Assembly (NCBI RefSeq): GCF_002797815.1
Contig: NZ_PGFJ01000001.1
Coordinates: 2,294,001-2,358,000 of the forward strand
Origin: Mucilaginibacter auburnensis
GTDB taxonomy: Bacteria > Bacteroidota > Bacteroidia > Sphingobacteriales > Sphingobacteriaceae
Direction of reading: 5' to 3'
Length of the DNA: 64,000 nucleotides
The notes under the pieces were generated by a model, which was not told the origin of the DNA, did not search any database, and worked only from the letters and a program-made list of their open reading frames with translations. The translations under genes were made by a program, and so were the position numbers. Of the stretch, positions 35,401-44,534 are shown piece after piece (the first letter of the stretch is position 1; every line of letters starts with the position of its first letter).

Positions 35401-36128
35401 GCTTTAACGAAGCTGCTTATGCTTCTAACCTCGGTACTTCGCCATCAAGTATAAGCTATATTAGTGGTTATCCGTCTGATAAGTTGTTTGTATATCGTAA
35501 CGCCGGGTTAGATGCTTCGGGCATGACCCAGATATATGATAGAAACGGTGATATTGTAAAATCATCTACCGTAACCTTAACCAGCCTGAGTGATCTTAAA
35601 TATGCCGGACGCACAACGGCTCCTTACTTTGGTGGTTTTAACACCAATGTTCGCTACAAACAATTTTCATTGTTCGCTCAGTTCTCATACCAGTTTGGGA
35701 ATGTGTTCCTTAAGCCAAGTATTCAAAACTATATTAGCTCATCAACAACGCTTAGATATGACCTAAGTGCTGATATTGCTAAACGCTGGATGCAACCCGG
35801 CGATGAGGCCAATACAGTAGTGCCTGGTTTAGCGGGAGGAAGTGCCACACAGATAAGTTTGATCCGCTACCAGAATTCAGATATTAATGTTCTGAAAGGC
35901 GACTACATCCGTATGCGTCAGCTAACATTTGCTTATCAAATACCTAATGCTGTGCTTAATCGCTTTAAAATAAGAGGAGCACAGGTTGGAATTACAGCTA
36001 ATAACCTTGGGTTAATATGGAGAGCGAACAAGGAGGGTTATGATCCGGACTTTGCCAATTATGTGGGCAGCTTGCGTGGATTACCGGCAGCCAGATCTTA
36101 CACACTTAACCTGAATTTAAACTTTTAA
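32484..36128 (+). CDS. SusC/RagA-type TonB-dependent receptor with STN signalling domain (system 1)
   Basis: A 1214-aa outer-membrane transporter. A signal peptide (residues 1-27, ending AYAQ) is followed by an STN-like domain (about 35-95), a carboxypeptidase-like domain (about 127-205), and a plug (about 225-355) with the SusC-specific SPLVVLDGAI and DAAAASIWGVRAGNGVIVITTKKGK motifs. The barrel fills the rest, ending NLNLNF. STN receptors signal through FecR to the sigma factor. It partners the SusD lipoprotein encoded 11 bases downstream. The ligand is unknown; no glycosidase is nearby. Confidence 0.95.
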   Translation: MRNTFTKLTRCLLLFLCLGCCYNAYAQNGNSRISLTDAIKSVQTRFKTQLAYEHGLLDNKFTTANDLKGSQAEEALKNILYPNNLIFLYVSENNYTIVARNASFFNSGTPAVSVTVNKTGGVATHTVRGNITGDNGEPLPFVNVWVKGTNQATRSDDDGGFLLPAVNSTDVISFSMMGYETRELVAGNDIKLNVSLRANQTMLNEVSIVSNGYQTISKERATGAAFSLSAKEIEEHPQNNIIQRLEGLTPGMQINLSSGDRGFFYQSGGSIATVQGANSTTRTVGTNDYGVTIRGKNTLQGEQSPLVVLDGAITELDMSTLNPSDIENITVLKDAAAASIWGVRAGNGVIVITTKKGKRNSKPTVNFNTLLTFGEKPDLGYFRTMTSAQQLAYEKELADRSLLPAPNPSNYFNALSYYSPGTNLAFALKAGTITQAQYAAQASALSAIDNRDQISKYLLQGAKSQQYNLSINGGSENNTYFYSLSYSKESPYEVRNYGSRLTATMNNSWKLFNWATLSTSFKGSFFNLVNNGISLNTLYNPTQSTLMPYQQLADANGNGIYFDRLNPAFTSTLSSVYKDWRYNYLDELALGDNTQKTSNYAFNVNLKVPLFEGLSASALYTTERSFNFNRQFYDPATFYMRDALNYYTYPTATGNSLNITNGGALQQSNTNQNNYSLRGQLDFDRTFNKRHQLTAIAGTEIRETNIGQNTSTLWGYNMATGITNTNINFNTSSPTYAYIAGLSPTAYTTFNKGGYPTQVDKQRRFLSYYSNAAYTLDNKYILSASVRYDDYNNFGLDRKYRATPLWSAGAKWHISRENFLKDVKWIDQLAIRATYGVNGNLSLNTYPFTYISLGSNDGVTGQSSANIIALANPQLRWEKTIVKNLGIDFSLFKSRLNGSFEVFDKNGKDLVYSFPISSVYQGNISPQLTRNAATLTGWGVEASLNGVIVRKTDFSWSAGLSFAYNTNKITDGRFNEAAYASNLGTSPSSISYISGYPSDKLFVYRNAGLDASGMTQIYDRNGDIVKSSTVTLTSLSDLKYAGRTTAPYFGGFNTNVRYKQFSLFAQFSYQFGNVFLKPSIQNYISSSTTLRYDLSADIAKRWMQPGDEANTVVPGLAGGSATQISLIRYQNSDINVLKGDYIRMRQLTFAYQIPNAVLNRFKIRGAQVGITANNLGLIWRANKEGYDPDFANYVGSLRGLPAARSYTLNLNLNF

Positions 36129-36139
36129 CAAACAGCATC

Positions 36140-37543
36140 ATGAAATTTAGATATATCGCAGCAGCTATTCTTTTTTCAGTTTCTTTAGCTTCATGCCGCA
36201 AGTATGTAGAGATAAAAACGCAGGGACAATTAGTGCCCGGAGATATAAATAACTATCGTTTAATACTCAATAATTCCAACGCCTTTGAGGTGGGGCCGCA
36301 AATAGGCGACCTTTCATCAGACGATGTTGAAATTGTAAACGGTAGCACACAACAAAGCAACCAGTCATCTGACTTTTACCGTTACTGGCGCGCGGCCTAT
36401 ACATGGCAAACTGATATTTATCCATTAGGCACCTATCAAACAGATAATAACTGGAATGCTATGTACAATAGCATTGCCTACGCTAACACCGTTATAGGCG
36501 AGGTACCAACCAGTACAGGTGGTTCTGAAAAAGATAAAGCGGCGTTAATAGGTGAAGCATTAGTACACCGGGCAGATGCTTACCTTATGCTGATGAACAC
36601 CTATGCCAAGCCTTATAATGCAAGCACTGCGGGCAGTGACCTGGGTGTTCCAATGGTACTTGTGCAAACTACACAACAGTCGTTAGTTAGGCCGTCGTCA
36701 CAAACTGTGTACGACCAGATCATTAAAGATCTGAAACAAGCCATTCCCAGCCTTGCGCCGAGGCAGACATTTAACACACAGCCATCAAAAGTATCTGCTT
36801 ATGGCGAACTGGCACGCTGTTATCTGTACATGAATAATTATGCGGCTGCAAATACCTATGCTGATAGCGCTTTGGCAATTGCCAATACACTAAATGATCT
36901 GGGAGCTATTACGGTTGTTAATACCACAACTTATCCTATCAGACGTAGTGACCCGGAAATATTACTTTCAAAAGTTGCTTATAATGGCATTAGCGCCTTT
37001 ACAACAACAGCCATGAGGTTAAGTAGCGATCTGTTGGCATTATTAGGCACTAAAGACCAACGTTATACCTTGTTCACATCAGACCCTTCGGTTATTTCTA
37101 CTCAATATGTAGCGGCGGGAGGCAGATTTTTTACGCGTGACCGTTCTATTGGCGAAGCGCGTAACATTGGCCCTAATGTGCCTGAAATGATGCTGATAAA
37201 AGCGGAGTATTACGCCCGCACTAATGATGTTGCAAACGCTATGCTTTGGGTGAACAGACTGCGCCAAAAACGCTTCAAACCGGCTGATTATACCCCTTTA
37301 ACGGCCACCACACAAGCAGAAGCCTTAAGTCAGGTTATTGATGAGCGCCACAGGGAGTTTTTCTGCCGCATGTTGCGGTGGTGGGATCAGCGCCGCTTAA
37401 AACAGGACCCCGCTTTTCAAAAAACTTACACCCGTACGTATGCTAACGTAACGTATACGCTGGAGCCAACCAGTGATCGTTATGTGTTTCGTATACCCCC
37501 GTATCAGATACAACTTAATCCTGAAATACAACAAAATCCTTGA
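36140..37543 (+). CDS. SusD/RagB-type surface lipoprotein (system 1)
   Basis: A 467-aa SusD-like protein. The lipoprotein signal ends SLASC (Cys19). The TPR-rich SusD fold is recognisable from IAYANTVIGEV, LVHRADAYLMLMNTYAKPY, and the C-terminal VIDERHREFFCRMLRWWDQRRLK, which matches the family ending around E-R-R-E-F. It caps the SusC barrel and binds the substrate at the cell surface. It is a little shorter than typical SusD proteins (about 500-550 aa). Confidence 0.93.
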   Translation: MKFRYIAAAILFSVSLASCRKYVEIKTQGQLVPGDINNYRLILNNSNAFEVGPQIGDLSSDDVEIVNGSTQQSNQSSDFYRYWRAAYTWQTDIYPLGTYQTDNNWNAMYNSIAYANTVIGEVPTSTGGSEKDKAALIGEALVHRADAYLMLMNTYAKPYNASTAGSDLGVPMVLVQTTQQSLVRPSSQTVYDQIIKDLKQAIPSLAPRQTFNTQPSKVSAYGELARCYLYMNNYAAANTYADSALAIANTLNDLGAITVVNTTTYPIRRSDPEILLSKVAYNGISAFTTTAMRLSSDLLALLGTKDQRYTLFTSDPSVISTQYVAAGGRFFTRDRSIGEARNIGPNVPEMMLIKAEYYARTNDVANAMLWVNRLRQKRFKPADYTPLTATTQAEALSQVIDERHREFFCRMLRWWDQRRLKQDPAFQKTYTRTYANVTYTLEPTSDRYVFRIPPYQIQLNPEIQQNP

Positions 37544-37557
37544 TTCAAATAACTGCA

Positions 37558-39543
37558 ATGATGTTAAAAATAAGATACGGGCTGTTGGGAGCAATGCTTG
37601 CGCTATGCAGTACAATAAAAGCTCAGGAAAAGAACTTTGTGTTTGAACCTCAACGCCCTAAACCCGGAGAAACGGTTCAGATCACTTATGATCCTGAAGG
37701 GACACCGCTTGAGGGCCAAAAGCTGGTAAAAGCTGTTGTTTATAGTTATAGTAATTATGCCTGGAAGGCAAGCGATGTGCATTTGCATCAGGTTGGTAAC
37801 CAATATAAAGCAAGTGTTACTTTAGATAAGCAGTGTGGTTTAGTTGCTTTCAAGTTTAAAGGAGGGGATAGTACAGATACAAATAATGAAAAAGGTTATG
37901 CCTTTATGACCATTGATCCTGAGCATCCCAGTGTAAATGCACCGGGAGCTTATGCCGGATGGGGTTTTTTACGGTCGCAAAACCGTGGATATGGTATTCC
38001 TGGTTATTATAAAAACCTGGCCATTAGTGATACCGCTTTTTATTACTGGATGAATAATGAAATAAGCTGGCATTCAAAAGAAGCAGGCACTAAAATAGCC
38101 GTTCCTTTTTCAAAAGCCACTTATGCTTATCAGGGCGATGTGGCGCTACCTCGTTTACAACGCGTGATTGCTTACCTCACCAAAGAAAGTGGAGAAGACA
38201 ATATGTTGCGTGTACGCCAAATTTATTTGCAAGTGTTAAAACGCAAAGCATCGGCAGACTCGTTAGATGCGGTGTTACTCGAGCGTTATCCTAAAGGCAG
38301 TATAGCAAGGCTAAATGCTTACAAAGTTTTCACTGCTACACGCGACCAAGACATGATGCAAAAGTTAAGCTCAAAGTTTCTGGAAGAATTTCCCACTACT
38401 ACAAATGCTGAATTTGACGAGCAGAATGGTGTAAAATATGGCAACGTTTATCAAGCGGCTATTCTTTTATCAGTAGCAAAAGGCGACTACACTGTACTTG
38501 ATCGTTATGTTAATCAGTTACCATTAGCCACGCTTATTAATCTTTACTACAAGGTAATTGAGATACCGCATAAGCGCAAGGACATCCCGGATGAGAAACT
38601 ATTACCTTATGCCGTAAAACTGGCAAAACGAATTGAGGAAATTAAAAATACGCCACAACCGGAAGGCTGGTATTTATCTCCCGAGGAATGGAGTGATCAG
38701 TGCGAGAAATATATTCAGAACAGTGTTTTGCCTATACATATAGATATATTAACAAGCACAGGCAACTATCAGGAAGCATTGAAGTTAGCAGAGCGTGCCG
38801 AAGATTATACCCATTACAAAAAGGCCTTTATCAATAATAACTATGCATTACTGTTGAATAAAAGCGGGCAATTTGAAAAGCTGAACGATGTGCTTATAAA
38901 AAGCATACACGAAAATCAAAGCTCACCGGAAATGATAGGAATACTCAAGGCCGAGTACCTCAAGCATAATAAGGATGAAGCAGGTTTTGACGATTACCTT
39001 AATAAACTAAAAAATCCGGTGCTGAGCGCTCAAAGCAGCGAAGAGATAAGAAAGATAATGCGCAATGATGCTGTACCCGATTGGCAAATGATGGATTTGA
39101 ACGGCAACTTAGTTAAGTTCAGTGACCTGCGTGGCAAAACCGTTGTGCTTGATTTTTGGGCCACATGGTGCGTGCCTTGTAAAGAATCTTTCCCGGGTAT
39201 GAAGCTTGCTGTTGAGCGTTATAAAAATGACCCCAACGTGGTGTTTTACTTTGTAGATACGGAAGAGCGGGGTAATGCTTATAAAGCTGCAGTAACTAAA
39301 TATATGAAAGAGAACAATTATCCTTTTAATGTTCTGTTTGATAACACGCCGAAAGGCAGCAAACAAAATGACGAAGTGTATTTAAAAATGTGTAAGGCCT
39401 ATACCATTTCAGGTATTCCTATGAAACTGATAATAGATGCTAAAGGAAAATTACGGTTTCTGACAGACGGATACAAAGGCAGTGCTACCGCTTTAGCCGA
39501 CGAAATAGGAGAGATGATTGAACTGGCAAAAAAAACTGAATAA
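37558..39543 (+). CDS. Secreted protein with helical repeats and C-terminal TlpA-like thioredoxin domain
   Basis: A 661-aa exported protein (signal peptide about residues 1-22, ending TIKAQ). The N-terminal 120 residues are beta-rich, the middle 350 are helical and TPR-like, and the last 150 residues form a TlpA/ResA thioredoxin fold with active site WCVPC (Cys about 538 and 541) and cis-Pro region SGIPMK. ATG 37558 is preferred over the TTG 37540. It follows SusD by 14 bases. In this phylum such SusCD-linked thioredoxins are common and may reduce or fold imported proteins. The exact job is unknown. Confidence 0.88.
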   Translation: MMLKIRYGLLGAMLALCSTIKAQEKNFVFEPQRPKPGETVQITYDPEGTPLEGQKLVKAVVYSYSNYAWKASDVHLHQVGNQYKASVTLDKQCGLVAFKFKGGDSTDTNNEKGYAFMTIDPEHPSVNAPGAYAGWGFLRSQNRGYGIPGYYKNLAISDTAFYYWMNNEISWHSKEAGTKIAVPFSKATYAYQGDVALPRLQRVIAYLTKESGEDNMLRVRQIYLQVLKRKASADSLDAVLLERYPKGSIARLNAYKVFTATRDQDMMQKLSSKFLEEFPTTTNAEFDEQNGVKYGNVYQAAILLSVAKGDYTVLDRYVNQLPLATLINLYYKVIEIPHKRKDIPDEKLLPYAVKLAKRIEEIKNTPQPEGWYLSPEEWSDQCEKYIQNSVLPIHIDILTSTGNYQEALKLAERAEDYTHYKKAFINNNYALLLNKSGQFEKLNDVLIKSIHENQSSPEMIGILKAEYLKHNKDEAGFDDYLNKLKNPVLSAQSSEEIRKIMRNDAVPDWQMMDLNGNLVKFSDLRGKTVVLDFWATWCVPCKESFPGMKLAVERYKNDPNVVFYFVDTEERGNAYKAAVTKYMKENNYPFNVLFDNTPKGSKQNDEVYLKMCKAYTISGIPMKLIIDAKGKLRFLTDGYKGSATALADEIGEMIELAKKTE

Positions 39544-39545
39544 TA

Positions 39546-40655
39546 ATGTTTAGTAAATGGTTAATTACAAGGATAGCAGGCTGCACGGCAGCCTGCTTGT
39601 TTTTTTTTACTGCAAATGCTCAAAATAAAACTCCCGGAAGTTTAGCTTACAGTGCAGATAGCGTTGAATTTACGGGTAAGCAAACGGGCTTACTTTATGG
39701 GGCAACCATAACGGTTCCTAAACAACCGGGACGCCACACGGCTGTAATATTAGTATCAGGAACGGGGGCGCAGGATCGTGATGGTACAATGGCCGGACAT
39801 AAAATGTTCAAGGAGATAGCCGACGAATTATCAGGTAAAGGTATAGTTGTGTTGAGGATTGATGACAGGGGAGTAGGGCGTTCAACAGGTGATTATGCGC
39901 AATCAACCACCGGAGACTTTGCTAATGATGTGCTGGAAGCATTCGCCTATTTACAAACCCGCAAAGAGGTCAACAAAAATAAAATTGGCCTGCTCGGTCA
40001 CAGCGAAGGTGGAGCGAGTATTTCCATCGCCGCGTCGCGCGAGCCCAGAGTCGCATTTTTAATATCGCTTGCGGGGCTTTGCGTAAACGGGTACGATGCC
40101 TTGATTTTACAGAACGAGGCCCTCGTATCAGCAGCAGCACTCACAGATCTTGACAAAAAACGATATAATGATATTAATACGTTGATGTTCAAAACGGTTA
40201 GGGAATATGCAGACTCTGCTGATCTTGAAAAAGTTTTAAACCAACGCTATGAGGATTGGAAAAAGCAGGATGACGAATTGGTTAAAGCAAAAGGCATTCA
40301 GTACGATCACTTCAGGTTCCCGATATATAGCTATTCAAAACAAGCCGCCGGCCAGTGGTACCGGTACTTTGTTAAGTATGATCCGGCGGTTGTGTTGGCA
40401 AAAGTTACAGTTCCGATATTGGCGCTTAATGGCGATAAAGACATAATCATGTCATATAAAGAAAATTTGGAAAACTGGAAAAAACTGCCGGCAAAGGGTT
40501 TAAATAAAGATGTAACTACGGTGTTGATACCTGGTGTAGATCACCTGTTTTTGCCTTGCAATACCTGCACAACGCAGGAGGCGAAAACTAATACGCAACC
40601 AATGTCTGCAATTGCCCTGCAAACAATTTCAGAGTGGGTTAAAAAACGGTTTTAG
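39546..40655 (+). CDS. Secreted alpha/beta hydrolase (acyl-/dienelactone-type)
   Basis: A 369-aa exported hydrolase. The signal peptide covers residues about 1-26 (AANAQ). The nucleophile elbow is GHSEGG (Ser153), the oxyanion region is LVSGTGAQDRDG near 70-82, and the later motifs PILALNGDKD and GVDHLFLP supply the acid and His of the triad. It starts 2 bases after the TlpA-like gene, so it is surely in the same operon. Probably an esterase or peptidase; substrate unknown. Confidence 0.88.
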   Translation: MFSKWLITRIAGCTAACLFFFTANAQNKTPGSLAYSADSVEFTGKQTGLLYGATITVPKQPGRHTAVILVSGTGAQDRDGTMAGHKMFKEIADELSGKGIVVLRIDDRGVGRSTGDYAQSTTGDFANDVLEAFAYLQTRKEVNKNKIGLLGHSEGGASISIAASREPRVAFLISLAGLCVNGYDALILQNEALVSAAALTDLDKKRYNDINTLMFKTVREYADSADLEKVLNQRYEDWKKQDDELVKAKGIQYDHFRFPIYSYSKQAAGQWYRYFVKYDPAVVLAKVTVPILALNGDKDIIMSYKENLENWKKLPAKGLNKDVTTVLIPGVDHLFLPCNTCTTQEAKTNTQPMSAIALQTISEWVKKRF

Positions 40656-40711
40656 TTGTTGTTATGTTTTAACTCATCTTTTACATAACTTGCTTAAAAA
40701 ATACAAGCATC

Positions 40712-41266
40712 ATGAAAAAGATCCTGTTTTTGTCACTCACTTTACTATTGGCTTTTACCGCGGTCACTTTTGCGCAAACGGCTGTTCCGTCAAGCGATGA
40801 AATAATGACAAAAGCCTATGCGCGGGCCAAAAAAGAAAATAAAAAGGTGATGGTTATTTTCCACGCTTCATGGTGCGGCTGGTGCAAAAAAATGGAGGCC
40901 TCCATTAATGAACCTAACCTTAAAAAGTTTTTTGACGATAACTACGTTGTTGTTTATCTCACCGTACAAGAAAGCAAGGGAAAGGAAAACCTGGAAAACC
41001 CGGGCGCGCTAGATTTAATGACAAAATATAAGGGTGATAAAGCCGGTTTGCCATTTTGGTTTATTACAGATGTTAACGGAAAAGCCTTGGCTGATAGCCA
41101 GGAACGCCCTGCAGGTGCAGGTTTAGATACTTATGGTGATAATGTCGGCTGTCCGGCATCTGAAAAAGAGGTGGCGTATTTTGCCAAAATATTAAAATCA
41201 ACCTCAAAACTCAACGACAAAGAAATAGCCATGATCAGCGAGCGCTTTGCTAAAAATAAAGAGTAA
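40712..41266 (+). CDS. Secreted thioredoxin-family protein
   Basis: A 184-aa protein with a signal peptide (residues 1-21, ending TFAQ) and a thioredoxin-like fold: HASWCGWCKKME with active-site Cys55 and Cys58, then LPFWFITDVNGK with the conserved cis-Pro. The architecture is that of DUF255/thioredoxin_7-like proteins. It follows the hydrolase by 56 bases and ends the operon at a strong terminator. With the TlpA-like gene it gives the locus two thiol-active proteins. Confidence 0.85.
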   Translation: MKKILFLSLTLLLAFTAVTFAQTAVPSSDEIMTKAYARAKKENKKVMVIFHASWCGWCKKMEASINEPNLKKFFDDNYVVVYLTVQESKGKENLENPGALDLMTKYKGDKAGLPFWFITDVNGKALADSQERPAGAGLDTYGDNVGCPASEKEVAYFAKILKSTSKLNDKEIAMISERFAKNKE

Positions 41267-41287
41267 AAGTTCTAAATAAATATAATC

Positions 41288-41319
41288 AGCTGCATCTTAC
41301 AAAAGGTGCAGCTTTTTTT
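41288..41319 (+). terminator. Rho-independent terminator
   Basis: AGCTGCA pairs with TGCAGCT across a 12-base loop, followed by seven T residues, about 20 bases after the thioredoxin stop codon. Confidence 0.8.
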
Positions 41320-41367
41320 ATGTCTGCTCAAACACAAGTGGCTTATTTTTGTCTTGTGTTCTGAAAC

Positions 41368-42414
41368 ATGAACACTATCATCGTCGTACTCACCTGCATG
41401 TTGCTTTGCTTCAGTATACTTCCGCTGATACGTAACGACTATTGGGTGTTCCGTGTATTTGATTATCCGCGACTGCAAAAGCTGTTTTTAAGCACTTTAG
41501 TGTTTTTGTTGCTATTTGTTTACTACGATGGAAGTTCAATTTGGCTATATACATTAGCTGGCCTGCTGCTTGTTAATATTTGCTATCTGTTATGGTTAAT
41601 ATGGCCGTTTACCATTTTAAGCGCTAAGCAGGTTTTAAAGGCTACGGATAGAAATCCGGCTAACCGGCTAAGCATAATGATAGCTAACATTTTTCAGGAC
41701 AATAAAAATTCGCGAGGTTGCCTCACACAAATAGCACGCGTAAATCCGGATATATTGGTACTGTTAGAAACCAACTCTCGTTGGGATCTGGAAACCCGCG
41801 AATTGGAATATAATTACCCTTACCATTGTCGGGTACCTTTGGAAAATACCTACGGACTGCTTCTTTATTCAAAACTGGAACTTACTGACACACATGTAGA
41901 ATATTTGGTGGAGGAAGAAATTCCATCCATCCATACTAAGGTTACATTGCGCAATGGCAAACAGGTGCAGTTATTTGCAGTGCACCCAACACCGCCCACA
42001 CCCAATGAGAATGTACGCTCAACAGAGCGCGACAAAGAACTGTTGTTAATTGCAGATCTGGCTCATGAAAGTGAGCTACCGGTTATTGTGGCCGGCGATC
42101 TGAATGATGTGGCCTGGAGCCATACCACCGAACTGTTTTTAAAAATGAGCGGTTTGCTTGACCCGCGCCGGGGGCGTGGTTTTTTTAACTCTTTTCATGC
42201 CAATTATTTCTTTGTGCGTTTTCCGCTTGATCATGCCTTTATTTCGCCGCACTTTAAATTGAATGCTATAAAAAGACTGCGCAATTGTGGGTCAGATCAT
42301 TTTCCTATCTACCTGAGTGTTCAGTTAGATGAAACTGCAGTTTATGAACAACAGCCTTTAGCGGTAGATGCTGATGATATTGAAGAGGCTGAAGAAAAGA
42401 AAGAAAAAATATAA
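41368..42414 (+). CDS. Membrane-anchored endonuclease/exonuclease/phosphatase (EEP) family protein
   Basis: A 348-aa protein with three hydrophobic helices in the first 90 residues, then an EEP domain. Catalytic markers appear in order: NPDILVLLETNSRWD, VAGDLNDVAWSH (Asp and Asn), and a C-terminal CGSDHFPIYL (Asp-His). The domain probably faces the periplasm. Members cut nucleic acid, phospholipid or inositol phosphates; which applies is not visible. The gene stands alone in front of the radical SAM pair with a 67-base gap. Confidence 0.85.
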   Translation: MNTIIVVLTCMLLCFSILPLIRNDYWVFRVFDYPRLQKLFLSTLVFLLLFVYYDGSSIWLYTLAGLLLVNICYLLWLIWPFTILSAKQVLKATDRNPANRLSIMIANIFQDNKNSRGCLTQIARVNPDILVLLETNSRWDLETRELEYNYPYHCRVPLENTYGLLLYSKLELTDTHVEYLVEEEIPSIHTKVTLRNGKQVQLFAVHPTPPTPNENVRSTERDKELLLIADLAHESELPVIVAGDLNDVAWSHTTELFLKMSGLLDPRRGRGFFNSFHANYFFVRFPLDHAFISPHFKLNAIKRLRNCGSDHFPIYLSVQLDETAVYEQQPLAVDADDIEEAEEKKEKI

Positions 42415-42481
42415 GCTTCCACTCTTAAAATCTCTAAACAAAAGTGCTTAATTGCTAAAAATATTAGTAATTTAGCTTTTG

Positions 42482-43741
42482 ATGAAAGTGAGCGAAAGAG
42501 CATTTGAGAAGTTAGAGATATTGGCTGATGCCGCTAAGTATGATGTTTCTTGCGCATCAAGCGGTAGCAAGCGGCAAAACAAGGATAAGGGTTTGGGTAA
42601 TGCCAGCAACGGCATTTGCCATGCTTATACCGAGGATGGGCGATGCGTTTCATTACTAAAAATCCTTTTAACTAACCACTGCATTTTTGATTGTGCCTAT
42701 TGCGTAAGCCGCAAGAGTAATGATATTAAGCGAGCTGCTTTTACGGTAGAAGAAGTGGTTGATCTCACCATTAGTTTTTATCGTCGTAATTATATTGAGG
42801 GCTTATTTTTAAGCTCGGGCATTTTTTACAATGCTGATTACACTATGGAGCGCCTGGTGCGTATTGCGAAAAAGCTGCGCCTTGAAGAAAATTTTAATGG
42901 TTATATCCATTTAAAAGCAATTCCCGGCGCCAGTGAGGAACTGTTGAAAGAAGCCGGTTTATATGCCGACCGCCTCAGCGTAAACGTAGAAATGCCTACA
43001 GAGACAGGGCTGAAATTGGTTGCTCCCGACAAAAGTCATAAAGATGTAATTGAGCCAATGAAGTATTTGAAGAAAGAAATAATTGGTTTTAAAGAGGAGA
43101 AAAAGATCATAAAAAGCACACCAACTTTTGCCCCTGCCGGGCAGAGTACGCAAATGGTTATAGGTGCTACCGGCGAAAGTGATATGGAAATATTGGGTAT
43201 GGCCAATTATTTTTATAAGAAAATGAGCTTAAGGCGAGTTTACTATTCGGGATATGTACCTATCAGTACAGATAACCGATTACCGGCTATTGGCACCCCG
43301 GTACCTATGATAAGGGAGAACAGGCTTTACCAGGCTGATTGGTTAGTGCGGCTATATGGTTTTAATGTGAACGAGTTGGTGGGCTTTGACCTGCCTAATC
43401 TGGATCTGGAAATTGACCCAAAACTGGGTTGGGCACTTCGCAATCTGCATCAGTTTCCGGTTGATGTAAATACGGCTGATCTGGCTTTGATAAAACGCAT
43501 ACCGGGAATAGGGTTATTGAGCGCGCAGAAAATAATTTCGGCCCGTAAATTCAAAAATCTGCAACCCGAAGATCTGCAAAAAATGGGCGTGGCTTACAAC
43601 CGGGCTAAATTCTTTTTGGCTAAAAGCAGTCCGTTTGCTTTGCATAAAGATTATACTTCAGAACAGATAAGACAGCAAATACTTACGTTGCAAAATAGCA
43701 AGTATGTAGCTAATTTCTCACCGCAAATGGCGCTGTTTTAA
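42482..43741 (+). CDS. Radical SAM protein, putative DNA modification/repair type, with HhH domain
   Basis: A 419-aa cytosolic protein. The iron-sulphur motif CIFDCAYC gives Cys67, Cys71 and Cys74 (Cys-x3-Cys-x2-Cys) and a SAM-barrel follows. The C-terminal part (about residues 335-380) has the helix-hairpin-helix IKRIPGIGLLSAQKIIS that binds DNA non-specifically. This architecture defines the family usually annotated as putative DNA modification/repair radical SAM protein. The ATG at 42482 is preferred to the TTG just before it. The next gene starts 2 bases after the stop, so the two are coupled. Confidence 0.92.
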   Translation: MKVSERAFEKLEILADAAKYDVSCASSGSKRQNKDKGLGNASNGICHAYTEDGRCVSLLKILLTNHCIFDCAYCVSRKSNDIKRAAFTVEEVVDLTISFYRRNYIEGLFLSSGIFYNADYTMERLVRIAKKLRLEENFNGYIHLKAIPGASEELLKEAGLYADRLSVNVEMPTETGLKLVAPDKSHKDVIEPMKYLKKEIIGFKEEKKIIKSTPTFAPAGQSTQMVIGATGESDMEILGMANYFYKKMSLRRVYYSGYVPISTDNRLPAIGTPVPMIRENRLYQADWLVRLYGFNVNELVGFDLPNLDLEIDPKLGWALRNLHQFPVDVNTADLALIKRIPGIGLLSAQKIISARKFKNLQPEDLQKMGVAYNRAKFFLAKSSPFALHKDYTSEQIRQQILTLQNSKYVANFSPQMALF

Positions 43742-43743
43742 CT

Positions 43744-44517
43744 ATGGCTACCTTAATTTACGACGGCACTTACCAAGGCTGGTTAACAGCGGTGTTTGAT
43801 ATTTATGAATATAAATTTGGCGATGTTTTTTTTAGCAAAGATGATGCACCTGCCGCGGTTCTTTTTGGTTCAACACATTTGGTAAAAACAGATGAAGTTA
43901 AAGCGAAAAGAGTATTGAACGGATTAATGCAGCGCTTATCTACAGACGCTGTTAAAAGTATTTATAAAACTTTTCTGTCTGAAATTGAAAGGGTAGAAGA
44001 AGTGATGTGGCGTTTTGTAAAATATGTTTTTGCTGTGCAGCATAATGTTGAAGAGGACTTGAGCAATAATGCTGTTCGGGACGTGCGGGAAGCCGCCAAG
44101 TTTGTACATCGCGAAACGCATCGTATGAAGGCCTTTGTTCGGTTTAAATTAACTAACGATGGTTTGTTTTATGCGATGGTAGAACCTGACTGCAATGTGT
44201 TACCATTGATTGTAAATCATTTCAAAAATCGCTATGCCGACCAACGCTGGCTGATCTACGATACCAAACGCCGTTATGGTATTTATTATGATTTGGAAGC
44301 TGTAAACAACGTTCAGTTGCAATTTTCGGAAGCAACGGGAAACTCAGACGCGTTAGCATCCATTCTTGATGAACGGGAGCTATTTTTTCAGGATATGTGG
44401 CGCAAGTATTTTGGCGCGGTAAATATAAAAGCCCGCAAAAATATGCGCCTCCATATTCAGCATATGCCTAAACGCTACTGGAAAAATTTGATAGAAAAAA
44501 CTACCGGCGGCATATAA
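43744..44517 (+). CDS. DUF4130/TIGR03915 family putative DNA metabolism protein
   Basis: A 257-aa protein matching the DUF4130 family: YDGTYQGWLTAVFDIYEYKF at the N-terminus, an arginine-rich centre (FVHRETHRMKAFVRF) and a C-terminal LHIQHMPKRYWKNL. Members are always paired with the radical SAM/HhH protein, as here, and are thought to have a DNA glycosylase-like role, but none to my knowledge is firmly characterised. It overlaps in operon terms with its partner (2-base gap). Confidence 0.88.
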   Translation: MATLIYDGTYQGWLTAVFDIYEYKFGDVFFSKDDAPAAVLFGSTHLVKTDEVKAKRVLNGLMQRLSTDAVKSIYKTFLSEIERVEEVMWRFVKYVFAVQHNVEEDLSNNAVRDVREAAKFVHRETHRMKAFVRFKLTNDGLFYAMVEPDCNVLPLIVNHFKNRYADQRWLIYDTKRRYGIYYDLEAVNNVQLQFSEATGNSDALASILDERELFFQDMWRKYFGAVNIKARKNMRLHIQHMPKRYWKNLIEKTTGGI

Positions 44518-44534
44518 ACGCCGCCGGTAATTTC

